From the NCBI RefSeq assembly GCF_031846185.1, contig NZ_JAVRIF010000001.1, positions 124,001 to 188,000 of the forward strand: a stretch of DNA of 64,000 bases. Direction: 5' to 3'. Both the position numbers and the translations under genes were made by a program. The notes below the pieces were generated by a model. The model saw nothing but the letters and a program-made list of their open reading frames with translations. It ran no database searches and was not told the origin of the DNA. Source of the DNA: Thalassotalea_H castellviae (GTDB lineage Bacteria; Pseudomonadota; Gammaproteobacteria; Enterobacterales; Alteromonadaceae). Of the stretch, positions 44,245 to 54,243 are shown piece after piece. Each line of letters begins with the position of its first letter. Within the stretch, counting starts at the first letter, position 1.

Positions 44245-46278
44245 TTATTTTTTCGCAACTTTACCCAATGAAACTAAATCAAAGGTAATTTTAGCTGTTT
44301 CTGCTAAAAAAGGGTCCAACTCGTCGAGTTCATCCGGTAAGTCATCTAACGAATTAACCGGTTCTTTGCCCAAAGCTTTTAAACGTTCATTTGCTCGAAC
44401 TAACTGTTTTGCTTTTCTAGCATCAGCTTTAGCTTTTCGTTTTGCTAAATTAAGCGAAATCGTTTTATTATCTTTTTCAGCTTTATATTCTTTAATATCA
44501 TCCAATAAATAATTAAATTCAGTATTAGATTTTATTCTTTCTTGGTGTAATGACGCTAAATATTCAACATCAGTAGCAATATTATTCACTTGAGAGTAAC
44601 GAGCTTTCGGAACTTGATCCCAAGGTAAGGCATTTTCTTCCTTGCTTTCCCCCCAATCATCTGGATCTATCGCTGATGGAAAAGCAATATCGGGTAACAC
44701 GCCTCTATGCTGAGTACTACCACCATTAATACGATAAAATTTTGCAATCGTGTACTGTATACTTCCTAATGGTTTTTCGTATAAATCGTAAACACGACCT
44801 AGTGGACGATGTTGCTGGACGGTACCTTTACCAAAGGTATGTTCACCAACGATTACGCCACGACCATAGTCTTGAATCGCTGCTGAAAAAATTTCTGAAG
44901 CAGAAGCACTATATCGATCAACCATCACGGTTAAGGGACCATCGTAATAGCTTACACCATCTTTATCACGATTGACTGATATACGATTAGCACCGTCTCG
45001 TACTTGAGAAACAGGACCTTTATCAATAAATAACCCAGTCAACAGGGTTGACTCAGTTAGAGAACCGCCACCGTTTCCACGAAGGTCGATAATAATCCCT
45101 TCAATATCTTGTGCCTTAAGTTTATCTATTTCTTTTTTAACATCTTGAGACAAATTATTGTAAAAACTTGGAATATTAATAACACCTAATTTTTTACTAT
45201 TTTCATCGCCTTGTTTTTCATAAAACACTTCAGATTTTGCGGCTCTATCCTCTAAAATAATTTTATCGCGAATAATCGATACCACTTTGATACTTGATTC
45301 ATCAATTTCTTCACCTGAAAGGACTTGTAAACGAACTTTACTTCCTTTCGGCCCTTTGATTAAATCAACCACATCATCCAAGCGCCAACCGATAACATCT
45401 TCAAACTTTTCTTCACCTTGAGAGACACCAACAATACGGTCTTTTGGTTTTAAGGCATTCGATTTATCCGCAGGTCCACCGGTGACAATACTTTGGATAA
45501 CGGTATAATCTTCTTCGGCTCGAAGAACAGCACCAATGCCTTCAAGAGATAAGTTCATATCCATTTGAAAGCGTTCGGCATTTCTGGGTGATAAATAAGA
45601 CGTGTGAGGTTCAACAACTCGAGCAAAACTATTCATCACGATTTGAAAAACATCTTCACTTTCACTTTGTTTTAAGCGACGAATAGCATAGCGATAACGC
45701 TTTCCTAACACCTCTTGCACTTTGTCCCATTCTTTACCAGCAAGGGTCAAATTTAGCGCATCATATTTAACTTTTAATCGCCATAATTCATTTAATTCGG
45801 TTTCAGAGACAGGCCATTCAGCATTTTCGCGATCATAGTGATAAGTTTCGTCTATGGTAAAATCGAATGGTTTTTCTAATAACGTTAAGGCATATTCATA
45901 ACGTTGTAATCGACGTTGTAAATTTAAATTATAAATATCGTAAGCAATATCGAGTTTGCCCCGAGCGATAACACTATCAAAATCTAAACGATATTTTTCA
46001 AAACCTTTAATATCATCGGCTAAAAAAACATTTCGATTGTAATCAAGTTGTTTAATATAACGATCAAATATCTGTTCAGATAATACATCATTCATCTGAA
46101 CAGTTTTATAATGAGCACGAGTAAATTGTGCTGTGATACGTTTACTAGAAGCAGCATGCTGACCTTCAGGTGCTAAAATAGGTAAAGGTGTTGATTTGTC
46201 AGCAGTTGATAAAGCAAATAGGCTAACAGAGGTTAGCGATAACGATACGGCAAGTGCGATACGACAAATTTTTTGCAT
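44245..46278 (-). CDS. prc: Tail-specific (C-terminal processing) protease
   Basis: This 677-residue periplasmic protease of family S41 (E. coli Prc 682) degrades proteins from the C-terminus and processes cell-wall hydrolase partners in relatives. It has a signal peptide (LAVSLSLTSVSLFA), an N-terminal helical domain, a PDZ domain (LEGIGAVLRAEEDYTVIQ, GGPADKSNALKPKDRI) and the catalytic Ser-Lys region (DRYSASASEIFSAAIQ, then GEHTFGKGTVQQ). The C-terminus is rich in Lys and Ala. It lies 17 bases after proQ, an arrangement well known in gammaproteobacteria. Confidence 0.96.
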   Translation of the reverse strand: MQKICRIALAVSLSLTSVSLFALSTADKSTPLPILAPEGQHAASSKRITAQFTRAHYKTVQMNDVLSEQIFDRYIKQLDYNRNVFLADDIKGFEKYRLDFDSVIARGKLDIAYDIYNLNLQRRLQRYEYALTLLEKPFDFTIDETYHYDRENAEWPVSETELNELWRLKVKYDALNLTLAGKEWDKVQEVLGKRYRYAIRRLKQSESEDVFQIVMNSFARVVEPHTSYLSPRNAERFQMDMNLSLEGIGAVLRAEEDYTVIQSIVTGGPADKSNALKPKDRIVGVSQGEEKFEDVIGWRLDDVVDLIKGPKGSKVRLQVLSGEEIDESSIKVVSIIRDKIILEDRAAKSEVFYEKQGDENSKKLGVINIPSFYNNLSQDVKKEIDKLKAQDIEGIIIDLRGNGGGSLTESTLLTGLFIDKGPVSQVRDGANRISVNRDKDGVSYYDGPLTVMVDRYSASASEIFSAAIQDYGRGVIVGEHTFGKGTVQQHRPLGRVYDLYEKPLGSIQYTIAKFYRINGGSTQHRGVLPDIAFPSAIDPDDWGESKEENALPWDQVPKARYSQVNNIATDVEYLASLHQERIKSNTEFNYLLDDIKEYKAEKDNKTISLNLAKRKAKADARKAKQLVRANERLKALGKEPVNSLDDLPDELDELDPFLAETAKITFDLVSLGKVAKK

Positions 46279-46295
46279 GCTTGCTACTCCATAAA

Positions 46296-47024
46296 TTATT
46301 CAGTGAAAATATTTTTGACTTGAGTTTTGACAACCATTCCAGAATTAAGTTGCACACTCACTTCATTGCCTGAAACTTCGGTGATCACAGCGTCAATTGG
46401 CGAGTTACCTAATTGAACTTTTACCGCTTTACCGACTGTAACAGCATTTGATTCAACAGGTTTAAGTTTAACGGCTACTTTAGATTGTGCACGATTATTT
46501 GACTTAACGGCTTTAAATTTAGCTTTATCTTTAACTTTGTTTTTATCGTTAGACTTTTGCTGAGCACCAGTGATTTCGGGCTTTTTACCTTTATAAGGTT
46601 TTTTCCCACCGTTGTCTTTATAATTTTTGTTACCAAATTTTTCTTGGCTTTCTTTTAGGGTTTTAGCAGCATAATCGGCTTGTTCTTGATCAATTTCTGC
46701 AGCTTGCTCACCGTTAATATCTACACGAAATGCACCTAACCTAATCGCTTTTAGATAGCGCCAGCTACTCGTATAATGACGGAGTGCTTGACGCAAACGT
46801 GTTTTACTTACAGTCTCATCATCGGTTAACTGTTCAGCAAGATCTTGGAAGATACCTATCTTTAATGGTTTAGCAGCACCCTCGATTGAAAAACATGCTG
46901 GAAATTTTTCCGCCAAATAAGCGATAATTTCTTTAGTGCTGGTGCGTTTAGTATTTGCCTCAACCTGAGTTCCTGTTTCTTTTGCAGTTTCTACAGGTGT
47001 TTCGCTTTCTGTTTTAGTTTCCAT
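46296..47024 (-). CDS. proQ: RNA chaperone ProQ
   Basis: This 242-residue protein has the FinO-like RNA-binding domain at about residues 30-130 (TKEIIAYLAEKFPACFSIEG, KPLKIGIFQDLAEQL, SKTRLRQALRHYTSSWRYL), a Lys/Asn-rich disordered linker (about 130-180) and a small beta-barrel C-terminal domain (VGKAVKVQLGNSPIDAVI, GNEVSVQLNSGMVVKTQ). ProQ binds structured RNAs and 3' ends globally. The upstream extension with repeated Glu-Thr (ETKTESETPVETAKETG) is unusual. It precedes prc as in E. coli. Confidence 0.95.
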   Translation of the reverse strand: METKTESETPVETAKETGTQVEANTKRTSTKEIIAYLAEKFPACFSIEGAAKPLKIGIFQDLAEQLTDDETVSKTRLRQALRHYTSSWRYLKAIRLGAFRVDINGEQAAEIDQEQADYAAKTLKESQEKFGNKNYKDNGGKKPYKGKKPEITGAQQKSNDKNKVKDKAKFKAVKSNNRAQSKVAVKLKPVESNAVTVGKAVKVQLGNSPIDAVITEVSGNEVSVQLNSGMVVKTQVKNIFTE

Positions 47025-47043
47025 AATACAACTTTCTATTTAT

Positions 47044-47325
47044 TTACTCTGTTAAATACTGATCACGATTAGCAAGCAGGTTTTGACACCAATCACTAAT
47101 ATCTGAACTTTCAATTTCGGCTAGCGCATCTTGCCCTATCCAATTTTCCCAAACCAAAGCTAATAATTGATTTAATACCTCTGGTTCAATGTCTTCTTCT
47201 GCATAATCATACAAAGTATGATAAATCTCATTGAGATTTTCTGCGACTAACTCTTCTTGACCGTCCCAATCACCAACTACGGCTTCTGAAACAAGAAAAT
47301 CATGAATAACGACAAACTCTTTCAT
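47044..47325 (-). CDS. Conserved small acidic protein, function unknown
   Basis: This 93-residue protein is strongly acidic (many Glu and Asp) and predicted helical, with VVGDWDGQEELVAENLNEIYHTL, NQLLALVWENWIGQDA and a C-terminal LLANRDQYLTE. I do not recognise a family. It is bracketed tightly: msrC is 5 bases upstream and proQ 19 bases downstream, all on the same strand, so it is almost certainly expressed as part of msrC-unknown-proQ-prc. There is no signal or membrane segment. Confidence 0.75.
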   Translation of the reverse strand: MKEFVVIHDFLVSEAVVGDWDGQEELVAENLNEIYHTLYDYAEEDIEPEVLNQLLALVWENWIGQDALAEIESSDISDWCQNLLANRDQYLTE

Positions 47326-47330
47326 AATTT

Positions 47331-47801
47331 TTAACCTTGTGCTTTATCAATAGCTTGGCTAAAAATTTCAACAATAGTTTCGAGACCTTTTTGATCATCT
47401 TCATCAAAACGATCAAACACTACGCTATCTATGTCTAACACCGCTATAATTTGATTTTTCACTACCACTGGAATTACGATTTCAGAATTACTTGCCGCAT
47501 CACACGCTATATGTCCAGAAAATTGATGAACATCGGCAATCCGTTGAGTTTTGTTTTCTGAAACGGCAGTCCCACAAACCCCTTTACCAACGGGGATCCT
47601 AATACAGGCAATTTTACCTTGAAATGGGCCTAAAACAAGCTCTTGATCAACAACTCGATAAAAGCCTACCCAATTCACTTTATCTAAAGCGTCAAACAGT
47701 AATGCACTAATATTAGCCATATTAGCGATGATATCTTTTTCATCACCAATTATAGCGCTAGTTTGCTGTGTTAACTGAGCATAGAAATCAGTTTTAAGCA
47801 T
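47331..47801 (-). CDS. msrC: Free methionine-(R)-sulfoxide reductase (GAF domain)
   Basis: This 156-residue single GAF-domain enzyme reduces free methionine-R-sulfoxide. The three cysteines of the family are present: Cys66 in ACIRIP, Cys76 in GKGVCGTAV and Cys100 in GHIACDAASNSEIV. The remaining pattern (NWVGFYRV, LVLGPFQGK, AVLDIDS) matches E. coli MsrC closely. It is likely the first gene of a run msrC-unknown-proQ-prc. The role is protection against oxidative damage to methionine. Confidence 0.95.
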   Translation of the reverse strand: MLKTDFYAQLTQQTSAIIGDEKDIIANMANISALLFDALDKVNWVGFYRVVDQELVLGPFQGKIACIRIPVGKGVCGTAVSENKTQRIADVHQFSGHIACDAASNSEIVIPVVVKNQIIAVLDIDSVVFDRFDEDDQKGLETIVEIFSQAIDKAQG

Positions 47802-47898
47802 AGAAATATTTCACTATTTTCAAAATGGCCATAACATACCGCGATAATACGCTAAATTAAAGCTTTATAGCAGATATATTCCTAAATAAGCAGATTAT

Positions 47899-48648
47899 CT
47901 AATCTTCTATGGCATAAATGGCGATAACTTGAGCAGAAACTGCCTTTTGGCTGACGTTCGAACTAAATCCTGCTTTTGCCTCACTGGCCATCGCAAATCG
48001 CATCGGAGAATAATATCCTGACTCTTTTAATGATAAAAGACTTCCTAATTTCACGCCTGCTTGTTGAGCGATACTGTTTGCCTTTTGCTTCGCTTTGTCA
48101 ATGGCTTGAGATAAAGCTTCTTGATACAATTTTTCAGCATTTTCTATCGACATTTCAACGGGTGAAATATGGCTAACACCTAACTTAACAAGATCATCGA
48201 GTATTTGGTCGTACAGAGATAATTGTTTGAATGAAATAGTCATAGTTCTACTAACTTCAAAACGTGTTAGGCGACTGGTGTTTTCTTGCTCCGAATGTTT
48301 ACCGGATAATAGAATTTTTTCTTGAGCGTTGAGCCGTTTATGAAGCTCTTGTTGTTCAAATGTTATCGCTGGTTTTTCATAAATAGGAAAGAGTCTTACT
48401 TGTGATGAATCGATATTGTCTTCATTAACGCCACGCTTTAAAAACATTTTTACGATTTTAGTACTTTTATCGTCCACAATCATTTTCGTTTTGTTAGCAC
48501 TTTTTCCTCGCTCTTTAATACTAATGGTTAAAGAAAACACATCAGGAACCGCCATCACTGAGGCTTTACCAGTAACTTCAATCCCTGTAAAAGCATGGAC
48601 GTTAGGTATGACACTTAACAAACATATGACGACTAATCGTTTAAACAT
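47899..48648 (-). CDS. SIMPL-domain (DUF541) secreted protein
   Basis: This 249-residue protein has a signal peptide (LVVICLLSVIPNVHA) and a SIMPL domain (VTGKASVMAVPDVFSLTISI at the start, then ALSQAIDKAKQKANSIAQQAGVKLGSLLSLKE near the end). The family includes E. coli YggE, an oxidative-stress-related periplasmic protein of uncertain mechanism. A 30-residue insert (about 100-135) with Gln/Glu-rich sequence separates the two halves. It is 97 bases upstream of msrC on the same strand. Function is tentative. Confidence 0.85.
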   Translation of the reverse strand: MFKRLVVICLLSVIPNVHAFTGIEVTGKASVMAVPDVFSLTISIKERGKSANKTKMIVDDKSTKIVKMFLKRGVNEDNIDSSQVRLFPIYEKPAITFEQQELHKRLNAQEKILLSGKHSEQENTSRLTRFEVSRTMTISFKQLSLYDQILDDLVKLGVSHISPVEMSIENAEKLYQEALSQAIDKAKQKANSIAQQAGVKLGSLLSLKESGYYSPMRFAMASEAKAGFSSNVSQKAVSAQVIAIYAIED

Positions 48649-48765
48649 TTTAACTCCTAGACAAAAATCTAATTAAATGAATGAATATTTAATTCACGTT
48701 GGAACATCGGACAATGATTATTATTAATAAGTTCAGCTTAACAACTTACCTATTTCATGCAAATA

Positions 48766-48799
48766 AAAAGCCCCATATTTATAGAAATATGGGGCTTTT
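48766..48799. terminator. Bidirectional-type terminator after prpF
   Basis: A 15-base-pair perfect stem (48766-48780 with 48785-48799, loop ATAG) has A-run and T-run flanks on both sides. It serves the prp operon on the minus strand, 75 bases after prpF; no plus-strand gene needs it. Confidence 0.85.
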
Positions 48800-48873
48800 A
48801 TAAAGTTTAGTACTTTTAGGCTTGGCTAATTGATTTGTTATTTATGTTTTTCTTTTAAGTTAAGAATAAGTAT

Positions 48874-50079
48874 TTAAAACGAATCTTCGGGAATGCGTAC
48901 CCAGCCTTCCATTAAAATACGGGCACTACGACTCATCATAGCCTTATCAACAAGCCAGCATCCATCCTTTTTACTTGCTTTGGCACCAACTTTTAACACG
49001 CCTGAAGGGTGACCGAAAGTGACAGACTCAGCTGCCTTTTGCTTTTCGTCCTTACTTGCAGCAAGCGCAACTATTGTGCCTGGAATTGCGGCTGCAGCGC
49101 CAATAGCAACAGCTGCCGTGCCCATCATCGCATGATGAAGTTTCCCCATCGACAGTGCACGTACATTTAAATCTATTTCATCTATTTGAATATTTTTACC
49201 ACTCGAGGTGGTATATTCCTTTGCCGATGAAACAAACGCGATTTTCGGGGTATGTTGGCGATCAACCGCTTCTGAAATATCCGATATTAACCCCATTTTC
49301 ATTGCACCATGTGACCGGATCACTTCAAAACGTTCTAATGCAGCTTCGTCATTGTTGATAGCATCTTGTAATTCTGTACCTTGATAACCAATATCTTCGG
49401 CGTTGATAAAAATAGTAGGAATGCCAGCACTTATCATCGTCACTTCAAGCTCAATGCTGTCGAATGTACCTGAGGCTGGTACTTGTAGCACATCTTTAAC
49501 ATTCCCTGTTGGAAACATAGCTTCGGATGGATCAACTGGCGAGACAAATTCAACGGGGACTTCTGCAGCAGGAAATGTAACACCATCTAGCTCAAAGTCA
49601 CCCGTTTCTTGTACTTCGCCATTAACTATGGGTACATTCGCAATAATGGTTTTTGCAATATTTTTTTGCCAGATACGCACTGTACACACGCCATTTTCAG
49701 GAATACGTGCACTTTCAACCAACCCAGCATTGATAGCAAAAGAGCCTACGGCAGCGGTAAGATTGCCACAATTTCCTGACCAATCGACAAACGCTTTATC
49801 AATGGCCACTTGGCCAAATAAATAATCCACGTCGTGTTCAGGCATTTCACTTTTCGATAAAATTACCGTTTTAGAAGTGCTTGATGTTGCGCCCCCCATC
49901 CCGTCAGTTTGTTTTCCGTAAGGATCGGGGGAGCCTATAACGCGAAGAAGCATATTATCGCGTGCACTTCCAGCAACCTGACAACGCTTTGGTAAATCCG
50001 TTAAATTAAAAAACACCCCTTTGGATGTACCGCCACGCATATACGTTGCCGGTATTTTTATTTGAGGAACATGAGCCAT
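48874..50079 (-). CDS. prpF: 2-methylaconitate cis-trans isomerase
   Basis: This 401-residue enzyme isomerises 2-methylaconitate made by AcnD, so that the methylcitrate cycle works without PrpD. It is of the PrpF/DUF453 family: TYMRGGTSKGVFF at the start, DGMGGATSSTSKT, SGNCGNLTAAVG with a conserved Cys, and LHHAMMGTAAVAIGAAAAIPG. I choose the ATG at 50079 (MAHVPQIKIPA), preceded by AAGGTGAG 8 bases upstream; a 15-codon extension exists but is unlikely. It follows acnD by 168 bases and is the last gene of the operon. Confidence 0.95.
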   Translation of the reverse strand: MAHVPQIKIPATYMRGGTSKGVFFNLTDLPKRCQVAGSARDNMLLRVIGSPDPYGKQTDGMGGATSSTSKTVILSKSEMPEHDVDYLFGQVAIDKAFVDWSGNCGNLTAAVGSFAINAGLVESARIPENGVCTVRIWQKNIAKTIIANVPIVNGEVQETGDFELDGVTFPAAEVPVEFVSPVDPSEAMFPTGNVKDVLQVPASGTFDSIELEVTMISAGIPTIFINAEDIGYQGTELQDAINNDEAALERFEVIRSHGAMKMGLISDISEAVDRQHTPKIAFVSSAKEYTTSSGKNIQIDEIDLNVRALSMGKLHHAMMGTAAVAIGAAAAIPGTIVALAASKDEKQKAAESVTFGHPSGVLKVGAKASKKDGCWLVDKAMMSRSARILMEGWVRIPEDSF

Positions 50080-50247
50080 TGCTCTCACCTTTGTAAATTT
50101 ATAACAAGGGCACCTTGAGATCATTCAAGGTACCGCTTAAAAAACATTAGTTTATAAAACGCTAATCTTTGCTCTTAGCGTCACGAAAATGATGCGCTTG
50201 ATTTGTCAAGAAAACACCATTGACATAACGATTCAATTAAAAAGGCG

Positions 50248-52878
50248 TTATACGTTTGATTGAAGAAAATCACTAGCAAACTTTTGTAAAACCCCACCAG
50301 CGGCATGAACAATGACTTCCTCAGCTGTATCTAATCGACATTTAGTGGTTATTTCTATCACTTCACCTGCATGTTCACCTTTTTGACGTGTCATAATCAC
50401 TGTCATGTTACCGCCTGGCGACGTGTTACCTTTAACGTCAAATGTTTCACTGCCATCAATATTGTAGGTATGACGCGTTTCACCGTGAATAAATTCAAGC
50501 GGTAAAACCCCCATCCCAATGAGATTAGTTCTGTGAATACGTTCAAAACCTTCCGCAACAATAACTTCTACGCCGGCTAAACGAACACCTTTAGCCGCCC
50601 AATCACGTGAAGAGCCCTGACCATAATCAGCACCAGCGATAATGATCAACGGCTGTTTACGTGCCATATAGGTTTCTATTGCTTCCCACATGCGGCTTTG
50701 TGTACCTTCTGGTTCAATACGCGCTAACGAACCTTGAATAATATTGCCTTGTTCATCCTGACACATTTCATTAAATAACTTAGGGTTAGCAAAAGTTGCG
50801 CGTTGCGCCGTTAAGTGATCACCTCGATGCGTTGCGTACGAATTAAAATCAGCTTCTGGTAAGCCCATTTTATCTAAATATGCCCCTGCCGCACTATTAA
50901 GCTGAATCGCATTCGAAGGAGATAAATGGTCCGTCGTAATGTTGTCGCCTAACACAGCTAAAGGCCGCATACCTGTCATGGTTCTTTCACCAGCAAGCGC
51001 ACCTTCCCAGTATGGAGGTCTACGAATATATGTGCTTTTCTCATCCCAATGATAAAGCGGACTTTTTGCAGGCTCAAATGCGCCTAAATCAAACATCGGT
51101 GTATAAACTTTCTTAAATTGTTCAGGTTTCACACAGGATGTAACAATCGCATCAATGTCTTCATCTGATGGCCAAATATCTTTTAAGGTGACATCATTAC
51201 CTTGATGATCTTGCCCTAAAACATCTTTTTCAATATCAAAACGCATCGTACCGGCAATTGCATATGCGACAACTAGTGGCGGAGATGCTAAAAATGCTTG
51301 TTTTGCGTAGGGATGAATACGACCGTCAAAATTGCGGTTGCCCGATAATACAGCCGTGGCGTATAAATCACGTTCAATAACTTCTTGTTGGATCTTCGGA
51401 TCTAATGCGCCAGACATACCATTACAAGTAGTACAGGCATAACCAACAATACCAAAACCTAATTTTTCCATTTCCTCTAACAGGCCTGCTTCTTCCAAAT
51501 ATAGTTTGGCCACTTTAGAGCCAGGTGCAAAGGATGTTTTAACCCAAGGTTTTCTCAGTAAGCCCAACTCGTTTGCTTTTTTAGCAATAAGTCCAGCCGC
51601 AACGACATTACGTGGATTAGACGTATTAGTACATGAAGTGATAGCCGCGATGATCACTGCGCCGTCAGGCATTTCACCTGCGGCTTCTTGTTGTTTACAA
51701 CCTGCTAAATTTTTAGCAATTTCCTTTGAGGCTAAATCACTGGTAGCTAAACGTCGGTGAGGGTTTGACGGCCCGGCCATATTACGACCTACCGTTGATA
51801 AATCAAATGTTAACACCCGTTTATATTGAGCATCTTTTAAATCATCCGCCCATAGCCCTGTATGTTTAGCGTATGTTTCTACTAAGGCTACTTGCTCTGG
51901 CTCTCGTCCAGTCAAAGTTAAGTAATCGATAGTTTGCTGATCAATATAAAACATTCCAGCTGACGCACCGTATTCTGGCGTCATATTTGAAATGGTGGCA
52001 CGATCACCAATCGTTAAATCAATGGTGCCTTCACCGAAGAATTCTAAATAACTAGAAACCACTTTTTCATTTCGTAAAAACTCGGTGATCGCTAAAACGA
52101 TATCGGTCGCTGTGATACCCGCTTGTCGTTTACCGATTAATTTTACACCAACAATATCAGGTAAACGCATCATTGATGGCCGACCTAACATAACGGTTTC
52201 AGCCTCAAGACCGCCCACACCAATAGCGATAACGCCTAAAGCGTCAACATGTGGCGTATGAGAATCCGTACCAACACAAGTATCAGGGAAAGCCACACCA
52301 TCTCTGACTTGAATGACAGGTGACATTTTCTCTAAATTTATTTGATGCATGATACCGTTACCCGCGGGGATAACATCAACATTTTTAAACGCGGTTTTTG
52401 TCCATTCAATAAAATGGAAGCGATCAGTATTTCGTCGATCTTCAATGGCGCGGTTTTTCGCAAACGCATCGCTGTCAAAACCGCCATGCTCGACAGCTAA
52501 TGAATGATCAACAATCAATTGGGTTGGCACAACGGGATTCACCTTTGCAGGATCACCACCTTGATCAGCAATAGCATCACGTAATCCGGCTAAATCAACC
52601 AATGCTGTTTGACCAAGAATATCATGACATACTACTCGCGCTGGGTACCAAGGAAAATCTAAATCTTGTTTATTATCAATGATTTGTAGTAATGCAGCTT
52701 TTAAATCGTTAGGCGCGCATTTGCGAACTAACTGTTCCGCTAATACTCTTGATGTATAAGGCAATCTTTTATAGGAACCCGGCTTAATGTTTTCGATGGC
52801 TTCTCGGGTATCAAAAAAATCTATCGTTGCACCATTTGACTTATAACCGGGTAAAGGTTTTCGATAATCGTAATTCAT
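50248..52878 (-). CDS. acnD: 2-methylcitrate dehydratase, Fe/S-dependent
   Basis: This 876-residue aconitase-family enzyme dehydrates 2-methylcitrate to 2-methylaconitate. Iron-sulfur ligands are in AAITSCTNTSNPRNVV and GYACTTCNGMSGAL. Substrate-site motifs GTDSHTPHVDALGVI and GADYGQGSSRDWAA are intact. The N-terminus MNYDYRKPLPGYKSNGATIDFFD is that of AcnD rather than AcnA/AcnB. I start at the ATG at 52878; a 22-codon upstream extension in the frame is not family-like. It lies 147 bases after prpC. Confidence 0.95.
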   Translation of the reverse strand: MNYDYRKPLPGYKSNGATIDFFDTREAIENIKPGSYKRLPYTSRVLAEQLVRKCAPNDLKAALLQIIDNKQDLDFPWYPARVVCHDILGQTALVDLAGLRDAIADQGGDPAKVNPVVPTQLIVDHSLAVEHGGFDSDAFAKNRAIEDRRNTDRFHFIEWTKTAFKNVDVIPAGNGIMHQINLEKMSPVIQVRDGVAFPDTCVGTDSHTPHVDALGVIAIGVGGLEAETVMLGRPSMMRLPDIVGVKLIGKRQAGITATDIVLAITEFLRNEKVVSSYLEFFGEGTIDLTIGDRATISNMTPEYGASAGMFYIDQQTIDYLTLTGREPEQVALVETYAKHTGLWADDLKDAQYKRVLTFDLSTVGRNMAGPSNPHRRLATSDLASKEIAKNLAGCKQQEAAGEMPDGAVIIAAITSCTNTSNPRNVVAAGLIAKKANELGLLRKPWVKTSFAPGSKVAKLYLEEAGLLEEMEKLGFGIVGYACTTCNGMSGALDPKIQQEVIERDLYATAVLSGNRNFDGRIHPYAKQAFLASPPLVVAYAIAGTMRFDIEKDVLGQDHQGNDVTLKDIWPSDEDIDAIVTSCVKPEQFKKVYTPMFDLGAFEPAKSPLYHWDEKSTYIRRPPYWEGALAGERTMTGMRPLAVLGDNITTDHLSPSNAIQLNSAAGAYLDKMGLPEADFNSYATHRGDHLTAQRATFANPKLFNEMCQDEQGNIIQGSLARIEPEGTQSRMWEAIETYMARKQPLIIIAGADYGQGSSRDWAAKGVRLAGVEVIVAEGFERIHRTNLIGMGVLPLEFIHGETRHTYNIDGSETFDVKGNTSPGGNMTVIMTRQKGEHAGEVIEITTKCRLDTAEEVIVHAAGGVLQKFASDFLQSNV

Positions 52879-53025
52879 AATGTATCCAATTTTATCTATG
52901 GAAAAAGGAGCAATTAATACTCCTTTGAAATTGACTGCTAACAATTAAGAGGCCGTTATTTAATTAACAACCTTTTTAAATAGCGGTTAGTTTACCGTTG
53001 AAAATAACGACAAATTCACCTTAAA

Positions 53026-54165
53026 TTATCTTTCAGTAATAGGGATGACTTTACGTGGCTCTGAGCCAGTATAGTCAGCTGACGGTCGAATGATGCGATT
53101 ATTTGCTCGTTGCTCCATCACATGTGCCGCCCAACCGGTTAATCGTGACATCACAAAAATAGGAGTAAATAACTTGGTTGGAATGCCCATATAGTTATAG
53201 GTTGAGGCATGGAAGAAATCAGCATTACAAAATAACTTTTTGGTATCCCACATAAATTCTTCACAGGCCACTGAAATGTCATATAAAGACGTGTCGCCAT
53301 TTTCAGCAGCTAACTTTTCAGACCATTGTTTGATAATAACGTTACGTGGATCTGACGTACGATAGATAGCATGACCAAACCCCATAATTTTTTCTTTACG
53401 TGCCAACATACCAGCCATTTGCTCTTTTGCGTCAGCTGGAGATTTAAATTTTTGAATCATATCCATGGCCGCTTCATTCGCGCCGCCATGAAGTGGACCA
53501 CGTAGTGAACCAATAGCGCCAGTGACACAAGAAAACATATCAGATAAAGTTGATGCACAAACACGTGCGGTAAACGTAGACGCATTAAATTCATGTTCAG
53601 CATATAAAATTAATGACACGTCCATAACACGACGATGTTGCTCAGAAGGCTCTGTTTGATTTAACAAACGTAAAAAGTGCCCTCCTAATGAGTCTTCATC
53701 CGTAACACAATCAATTTCAACATTGTCATGACTAAACTTATACCAGTAGCACATAATGGCAGGGAAAGCGGCTAGCAATCGATTAGCGGCTTTATTTTGC
53801 TCTGAAAAATCTTTTTCTGGTTCTATATTCCCTAAGAATGAACAACCCGTTCGCATGACATCCATTGGGTGAGCATCTGCTGGTATACGCTGTAACACTT
53901 CTTTTAGTGCTTGTGGTAAATCACGCATTGCCGCAAGCTCAGCTTTATAAGTTGCCAATTCTTGAGCATTAGGCAATTCACCATTAAAAAGTAAAAAGGC
54001 CACTTCTTCAAAGGTGGCATTGTCAGCTAAATCGGCGACATCATATCCACAATAAGTTAAGCCTGAGCCAGACTTACCAACCGTGCAAAGTTTAGTTTCG
54101 CCTGCACTTTGACCACGTAAGCCTGCACCGGTTAATTTTTTAGCATTCGAATTTTCTTTAGACAT
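53026..54165 (-). CDS. prpC: 2-methylcitrate synthase
   Basis: This 379-residue citrate-synthase-family enzyme condenses propionyl-CoA with oxaloacetate. It has the short N-terminus typical of PrpC (LTGAGLRGQSAGETKLCTVG) and the catalytic residues in LRGPLHGGANEAAM, MGFGHAIYRTSDPRN and the Asp in CNADFFHASTYNYMG. Length agrees with E. coli PrpC (389). It is 78 bases downstream of prpB. Acts in the cytoplasm. Confidence 0.95.
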   Translation of the reverse strand: MSKENSNAKKLTGAGLRGQSAGETKLCTVGKSGSGLTYCGYDVADLADNATFEEVAFLLFNGELPNAQELATYKAELAAMRDLPQALKEVLQRIPADAHPMDVMRTGCSFLGNIEPEKDFSEQNKAANRLLAAFPAIMCYWYKFSHDNVEIDCVTDEDSLGGHFLRLLNQTEPSEQHRRVMDVSLILYAEHEFNASTFTARVCASTLSDMFSCVTGAIGSLRGPLHGGANEAAMDMIQKFKSPADAKEQMAGMLARKEKIMGFGHAIYRTSDPRNVIIKQWSEKLAAENGDTSLYDISVACEEFMWDTKKLFCNADFFHASTYNYMGIPTKLFTPIFVMSRLTGWAAHVMEQRANNRIIRPSADYTGSEPRKVIPITER

Positions 54166-54243
54166 TGTAACTTCCTCATATTTCTAATTTTTTATGCGTT
54201 ATCGCTAGCATTTTATTTGGTTACACGTAACCGAGTATTGCTT

